From assembly GCA_964461295.1 (NCBI GenBank), contig CAYWTX010000038.1, positions 1 through 16,035 on the forward strand: 16,035 nt of DNA, given 5' to 3'. This document shows, piece after piece, positions 12,736-16,035 of the stretch; position 1 is the first letter of the stretch; each line of letters begins with the position of its first letter. The notes beneath the pieces were generated by a model, which saw only the letters and a list, made by a program, of their open reading frames with translations, had not been told where the DNA came from and made no database searches. The stretch is from CAYWTX01 sp964461295. Its GTDB lineage: Bacteria; Planctomycetota; Phycisphaerae; SM23-33. The position numbers and the translations under genes were made by a program.

Positions 12736-13269
12736 GTGGCCTACATCTCGGTGGGATCGAACATTGATCCCGAGCGGAATGTCCTCGAAGCGTTGAGGAT
12801 GCTCGCTCAGCGAGTTCAGGTGACGGGCGTCTCCACCTTCTACCGCACGCCCGCCGTGGGCCCCGACGGGCGCGACAGGCCGGACTGGCCGGAGTTCCTC
12901 AACGCCGTGATCGAGGCGCACACGGAACTGACGGCCCGCGAGCTGAAGTTCGGCGTCCTGCGGCCGATCGAGGAGGCCCTGGGGCGGCGGCGGACGGGCG
13001 ACCCGTACGGGCCGCGGCCGATTGACCTGGACCTGATCCTTCTTGGGCGGCAGGTGATCGACGAGCCGGGTCTGCGGCTGCCGTCGAGCGACCTGCGGCG
13101 ACCGTTCGTCGCACTGCCGTTGCTGGAACTGTGTCCGGACATGGTTTTGCCCGGCAGCGGGGAAGTGCTAAGCTGTTCGTGGCCGAGCGGGCCGGTCGCG
13201 GGGATGCGGCCGGACGCGGAGACGACCGAGGCGGTAAGACGGTTGATAGCGAGGCGAGAGCGGAAATGA
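12736..13269 (+). CDS. folK: 6-hydroxymethyl-7,8-dihydropterin pyrophosphokinase (HPPK)
   Basis: 177 residues from the GTG at 12736. Transfers pyrophosphate from ATP to 6-hydroxymethyl-dihydropterin, making the substrate of FolP. Seen: N-terminal AYISVGSNIDPERN, STFYRTPAVG, FLNAVIE, and the HPPK signature GPRPIDLDLILL (92-103), whose two Asp bind Mg2+. The C-terminal RRPFVALPLLELCPD is also typical. The start is uncertain. GTG 12736 fits the family N-terminus but has no SD; an in-frame TTG at 12664 or 12676 would overlap folB and add residues unlike the family. The stop overlaps the folE ATG (ATGA), so translation is coupled. A two-copy word repeat (GGCAATC/GGGCAAC, about 12711) lies just before the start. 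Confidence 0.92.
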   Translation: MAYISVGSNIDPERNVLEALRMLAQRVQVTGVSTFYRTPAVGPDGRDRPDWPEFLNAVIEAHTELTARELKFGVLRPIEEALGRRRTGDPYGPRPIDLDLILLGRQVIDEPGLRLPSSDLRRPFVALPLLELCPDMVLPGSGEVLSCSWPSGPVAGMRPDAETTEAVRRLIARRERK

Positions 13270-13829
13270 ACACGGAACGCGTGAAAGACCTGGTCCGCCA
13301 ACTCCTGGTGGAGATCGGCGAGGACCCCAACCGCGAGGGGTTGCTCAAGACGCCGGAGCGAGTGGCGCGGGCGTGGGAGTTCCTGACGCGCGGGTATGGC
13401 GAGCGGCTGGAGGAGTTGACGAAGGCGGCGTTCACCTCGGAGGTGAACAACATGGTGATCGCGCGGGACATCGAGGTGTTCAGCTTGTGCGAGCATCACA
13501 TGCTGCCGTTCTTCGGGCGCTGCCACATCGGCTACATCGCTCAGAAGAAGCTGCTGGGCGTGAGCAAGTTGGCGAGAGTGACCGATCTGTTCTCGCGGCG
13601 GCTGCAGATCCAGGAGCGACTGACCAGCCAGATCGCGCACGCGGTCATGACGGCCGCGGACGCCGAGGGCGTCGGCGTGGTGATGGAGTGCCGCCATCTG
13701 TGCATGATGATGCGGGGCGTGGAGAAGCAGAACTCGGTGATGACGACGTCGACGGTGCTGGGCAGCTTCCACCGCGACGCGGCCACGCGGCAGGAGTTCC
13801 TGCAGTTGATCTCGCGGCAGGTGAGTTGA
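13266..13829 (+). CDS. folE: GTP cyclohydrolase I
   Basis: 187 residues, the normal size. Converts GTP to 7,8-dihydroneopterin triphosphate plus formate, the first step of pterin and folate synthesis; the family enzyme is a homodecamer with one zinc per subunit. The zinc ligands are visible as C75 and H78 in SLCEHHMLPF and C146 in ECRHLCMMMRG; the 71-residue spacing between the two Cys equals that of E. coli FolE (C110, C181). Other family blocks are DPNREGLLKTPERVARAWEF, HIGYI, and LGVSKLARVTDLFSRRLQIQ. The ATG at 13266 overlaps the folK stop. An upstream open frame to 13131 lies wholly inside folK and is not used. No enzyme removing the triphosphate is in the window. Confidence 0.96.
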   Translation: MNTERVKDLVRQLLVEIGEDPNREGLLKTPERVARAWEFLTRGYGERLEELTKAAFTSEVNNMVIARDIEVFSLCEHHMLPFFGRCHIGYIAQKKLLGVSKLARVTDLFSRRLQIQERLTSQIAHAVMTAADAEGVGVVMECRHLCMMMRGVEKQNSVMTTSTVLGSFHRDAATRQEFLQLISRQVS

Positions 13830-13851
13830 GGGGGGCGTGGACCGGGAGTTG

Positions 13852-13869
13852 CAGGGACCCACGTCCCTG
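13852..13869 (+). terminator. Hairpin after folE (possible terminator)
   Basis: CAGGGAC-CCAC-GTCCCTG gives a perfect 7-bp stem with a 4-nt loop 23 nt after the folE stop. No U-tract follows, so factor-dependent or inefficient termination is the most that can be claimed. Confidence 0.35.
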
Positions 13870-13882
13870 GGCTTGGGGAACA

Positions 13883-13906
13883 GGGGACCGGATACCGTGG
13901 GACCGG
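13883..13906. repeat. GGGACCGG word repeat, copy 2
   Basis: GGGACCGGATA (13884-13894) runs into ACCGTGGGACCGG (13894-13906). Both words are exact matches to the spacer at 9816-9858, about 4 kb away. Confidence 0.6.
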
Positions 13907-13924
13907 GCGCAACGCATCCGCGCA

Positions 13925-13952
13925 TTGACAGGCGGGCGAGGCGGGGTACCAT
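13925..13952 (+). promoter_or_regulatory. Predicted promoter of the YihY gene, placed for a leaderless transcript
   Basis: A perfect TTGACA (13925-13930), 16 nt, then TACCAT (13947-13952, four of six). Six nt separate the -10 from the ATG at 13959, so the expected start is at or next to the A of the ATG. Confidence 0.55.
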
Positions 13953-13958
13953 GGGGAC

Positions 13959-15353
13959 ATGACCAACGCGTCGCAGGATAGCAGACAGAGCGTAGGCCGC
14001 CTGCGCGGCTTGCGTGGCAAGGCCGGGTCGGGGATGCTGTTCCACGGTCGGGTGTGGCGGCTGGTTTTCCGGCGGCTGGGGAAGAACAACGCGATGGCGA
14101 TGGCGGCGGCGCTGTCGTTCCAGACCATCTTCGCCCTGGTGCCGATCATTGTGCTTGTCATCGTGATCGGCAAGTCGTTCGGGCATGCCAAGCAGGGCAA
14201 GGAGTGGCTGCGGGAGCAGCTCAACAACACGGGGTTCGCCCAGATCGTGGCGGTTTCGGCCCAGTCGGCGGAGGACGGCGGCGAACCGGCGACTGCGCCG
14301 GGCGCGCGGGCGGATACCCAGCCGACCTCGCGCCTAGGCGAGGTGATCAACGTCGCCGACAAGGTGGTCGAGGTGGTGGAGCGGGTGGAGAAGCGATTGA
14401 CCCTGGGGGCGGTCGGCCCCATCGGCGGCGCGCTGCTGATCTGGACGGCCCTGTCGCTGCTCAGCACGATGGAGGATTCGCTGAACCGCACGTTCGGGGC
14501 CGAGCGCAGCCGTTCGATCATCCGGCGTGTGATCGTCTACTGGTTTGTGGTGAGCCTGGCGCCGCTGCTGATCGCGGCGGCCACGTTCGCCAGCAAGCAG
14601 GCGGTGGACTTTCTTGGCGTTGGGCGCGGGAGCGTGCTGGCATGGGTGGTGGGCATCCTGGGCGCAATTCAGCCGCTGCTGGTGGGGGTCTTGCTGCTGA
14701 CGGCGATCTACGTGCTGATGCCCAACACGCGCGTGCGGGTCTGGGCGGCCCTGTATGGTGCGGCCGTCGCGTTCCCGCTATGGTTGGCGGCCAAGTGGGC
14801 GTTCCAACTGTATGTGGTGAACGTGGTGGGCGGCGATCCGCTGTACGGCACGCTAGGGCTGATCCCGCTGTTTCTGATGTGGCTGAACTTCTCGTGGCTG
14901 CTGTTCCTGCTGGGGGCCGAACTGGCGCACACGGCGCAGAACCTGGGCAGGCTGATCTCGGCCGAGCAGGCTGAGCGGCGGGTGCTGGGCACATGGGACC
15001 TGGTGGCGACGGCGGTGGCGGTGGCGAGGCAGTTCGCGACGGCGGGGGGTCCGGCCGGGCTGTCGCGGCTGGCGGAGGATCTGCGGCTTCCCCCGGAGGC
15101 GGTGAGCAAGCTGATGGACCGGTTGACGGGGGCGGGGATCATGGTGGCGGTGGACAACAGCGAGGAACAGGCGTACGTGCCGGCGCGGTCGCTGGACAGG
15201 ATCCGGGCGGAAGAGATCCTGTCGATCGGCGTGCGCGACGGCGAAGGCGAATCGCAGCCGGCGGAGGCGATCGCGAGGATCGTGGCGAGGATTCGCCAAG
15301 CGGCGGGCGAGGGGCTCAAAGACAGGACGATGGCGGACCTGGTCAGGGATTGA
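13959..15353 (+). CDS. YihY/virulence factor BrkB family membrane protein with C-terminal winged-helix-like domain
   Basis: 464 residues. The membrane part (about 30-330) has the family pattern: ALSFQTIFALVPIIVLVIVI (TM1), GGALLIWTALSLLSTMEDSLNRTFG, YWFVVSLAPLLIAAATF, LVGVLLLTAIYVLMPNTRVR, and PLYGTLGLIPLFLMWLNFSW then LLFLLGAEL, the most conserved block. Between TM1 and TM2, residues about 100-147 form a long insertion (Ala/Thr/Pro-rich, then the Val/Glu helix VINVADKVVEVVERVEKRL) not found in short homologues. Residues about 345-464 are soluble and look like a winged helix (GLSRLAEDLRLPPEAVSKLMDRLTGAGI). Family function is unsettled; it is often mislabelled ribonuclease BN. The ATG at 13959 fits the promoter spacing but has no clear SD; an ATG at 14034 is an alternative. 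Confidence 0.9.
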   Translation: MTNASQDSRQSVGRLRGLRGKAGSGMLFHGRVWRLVFRRLGKNNAMAMAAALSFQTIFALVPIIVLVIVIGKSFGHAKQGKEWLREQLNNTGFAQIVAVSAQSAEDGGEPATAPGARADTQPTSRLGEVINVADKVVEVVERVEKRLTLGAVGPIGGALLIWTALSLLSTMEDSLNRTFGAERSRSIIRRVIVYWFVVSLAPLLIAAATFASKQAVDFLGVGRGSVLAWVVGILGAIQPLLVGVLLLTAIYVLMPNTRVRVWAALYGAAVAFPLWLAAKWAFQLYVVNVVGGDPLYGTLGLIPLFLMWLNFSWLLFLLGAELAHTAQNLGRLISAEQAERRVLGTWDLVATAVAVARQFATAGGPAGLSRLAEDLRLPPEAVSKLMDRLTGAGIMVAVDNSEEQAYVPARSLDRIRAEEILSIGVRDGEGESQPAEAIARIVARIRQAAGEGLKDRTMADLVRD

Positions 15354-15401
15354 ACTTCATCTGGGGGCACCGGGCGCGGTGTCTGAATCTGCCAGCGCGG
15401 G

Positions 15402-15432
15402 AGAAACCAGCGATGGGGAATCTGTGGTTTCT
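15402..15432 (+). terminator. Possible terminator after the YihY gene
   Basis: AGAAACCA (15402-15409) and TGGTTTCT (15425-15432) form a perfect 8-bp stem around a 15-nt loop, ending in a T-rich right arm followed by TCG. It is 48 nt after the stop. The loop is long and the stem not GC-rich, so confidence is low. Confidence 0.3.
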
Positions 15433-15488
15433 TCGCCGTCAGAGCGGGGACGTACCCCCTGGGAATGGCACGTCGCCCGCGGCCGATG

Positions 15489-15494
15489 TAGAAT
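15489..15494 (+). promoter_or_regulatory. -10 box placed for a leaderless transcript of the SHOCT-like gene
   Basis: TAGAAT (four of six) with exactly 6 nt to the ATG at 15501, the same distance as in the YihY gene. No SD is present. The -35 region (TGGCAC at 15466-15471) is a poor match. Confidence 0.4.
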
Positions 15495-15500
15495 GCAGCA

Positions 15501-15854
15501 ATGCATGTGGCGTCATTCTTCCTGGCGGTCTGGAGCGACTTGGCCAAGGCGGCAGCCATGGGCGGCGCGTTGATTGTTGTTTTCGTCGCGGCCGGGCTGC
15601 TGGTAATGTGGACGCGAAAAAGATACTTGGCCAGGCCGCGGCAGGGCGCCGAGAGCGGCAAAGGCTTTGGAATAGAGGACTTGGAGGCGATGTTGACCAG
15701 CGGGCGGATCACGAAAGAGGAGTTCCGGCTGCTGCGGAGATCGGCGCTGGGTCTGGAAGCGTCGGGGGCGAGCGGAGATAATTCCACGTCAAGCCCCCCC
15801 CCGGCGGATGACGATGTGAAAGAAGAGGCCCGGGAGGGGCCTCCATGCCCGTAA
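15501..15854 (+). CDS. Small membrane protein with SHOCT-like domain
   Basis: 117 residues. A short N-terminal helix (HVASFFLAVWSDLAKAA) is followed by a TM helix at about 20-38 (GGALIVVFVAAGLLVMW), a basic stop-transfer RKRYLARPR, and a SHOCT-like motif at about 57-84 (GIEDLEAMLTSGRITKEEFR, then LLRRSALG), the two-helix L-x-x-G-x-I-(T/S)-x-E-E-(F/Y) pattern. The tail is Ser/Pro/acidic and low in complexity. SHOCT motifs are thought to mediate oligomerisation or protein contacts; the specific role is unknown. No SD precedes the ATG at 15501. An internal ATG (residue 20) has a modest AAGG upstream and is the alternative start, which would begin directly at the TM helix. Confidence 0.75.
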   Translation: MHVASFFLAVWSDLAKAAAMGGALIVVFVAAGLLVMWTRKRYLARPRQGAESGKGFGIEDLEAMLTSGRITKEEFRLLRRSALGLEASGASGDNSTSSPPPADDDVKEEAREGPPCP

Positions 15855-15955
15855 CGCGGCGTGAGCGGTGCGGTTTAAGGATAGTGCCGAACGGACTGGC
15901 GGCCGGCGGCGATCCCGACGTGGGTCGCGGCGGTTGCTGACGATCAGGAGTGACG

Positions 15956-16035
15956 ATGGATTCGGTCAAGGGATTCGCGGGCGGCGGCGGCAGCGGCAAG
16001 GGTCCTCGCGGCCCGCAGCGCCCCCGCGGGCGGGC
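15956..16035 (+). CDS. Start of a Gly/Arg-rich protein (3' part beyond the window)
   Basis: Only 26 codons are visible, reading MDSVKGFAGGGGSGKGPRGP and continuing with basic residues. The ATG has a good SD (AGGAG, 5 nt spacing) and lies about 100 bp after the SHOCT-like gene on the same strand. The visible part is low in complexity and basic and gives no family. It could be the disordered N-terminus of a larger protein. Confidence 0.55.
   Translation, partial: MDSVKGFAGGGGSGKGPRGPQRPRGR

Noticed and set aside
15440..15470. Possible small ORFs around GGGGACGTACCCCC before the SHOCT-like gene
   Set aside because: Frames overlap the intergenic region with no SD. The local GGGG/CCCC pairing looks like spacer sequence, not coding.
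15466..15480. Sigma54-like TGGCACG upstream of the SHOCT-like gene
   Set aside because: The -24 part fits, but the -12 part reads CCGC instead of TTGC. The leaderless -10 box explains the start better.

Overview
The window is GC-rich, densely coded chromosomal DNA from a bacterium, most likely a Planctomycetota (Phycisphaerae-like) lineage. The basis is indirect: a secreted WD40 protein with 14 apparent blades followed by a helical C-terminal domain of a kind I associate with planctomycetes, Ala/Pro/Thr-rich stretches after signal peptides, a YihY protein with a long insertion, a SHOCT-like small membrane protein, and intergenic DNA full of short-period word repeats. I see no phage genes, transposase or CRISPR array.

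Left part, mostly minus strand (1-3809): a hybrid sensor histidine kinase running off the left edge, a small secreted or membrane protein, and a DJ-1/PfpI protein. The PfpI gene is divergent from a tRNA-Ala(CGC) gene with its own sigma70-type promoter and a textbook intrinsic terminator (4016). About 860 bp without a convincing gene follows, holding a 19-bp tandem repeat.

Middle part, plus strand (4877-8705): three tightly coupled genes, a hypoxanthine phosphoribosyltransferase with a basic low-complexity tail, a two-TM bacterial PH-domain protein, and the large exported WD40 protein. A YbaK-type editing protein (minus) is convergent with them. After a sparse spacer with a probable 32-residue membrane peptide, a PfkB-family sugar kinase follows from a good promoter.

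Right part, plus strand (11361-16035): a pterin/folate cluster made of a PTR1/FolM-type pteridine reductase, FolB, FolK and FolE. GTP cyclohydrolase I makes dihydroneopterin triphosphate. FolB and FolK take dihydroneopterin to 6-hydroxymethyl-dihydropterin pyrophosphate. The reductase can supply tetrahydropterin or tetrahydrofolate. FolP and FolC are not in the window. Next come a YihY/BrkB-family membrane protein, a SHOCT-like membrane protein, and the first 26 codons of a Gly-rich protein at the right edge.

The least explained signals are the spacers. Several are mosaics of tandem 7-, 8- and 9-nt words, and one array forms the N-terminus of FolB. A repeat-bearing purine-rich tract forms the C-terminus of Hpt. 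Two genes, perhaps three, have a -10-like hexamer placed so that the transcript would start at or next to the ATG, suggesting leaderless mRNAs.
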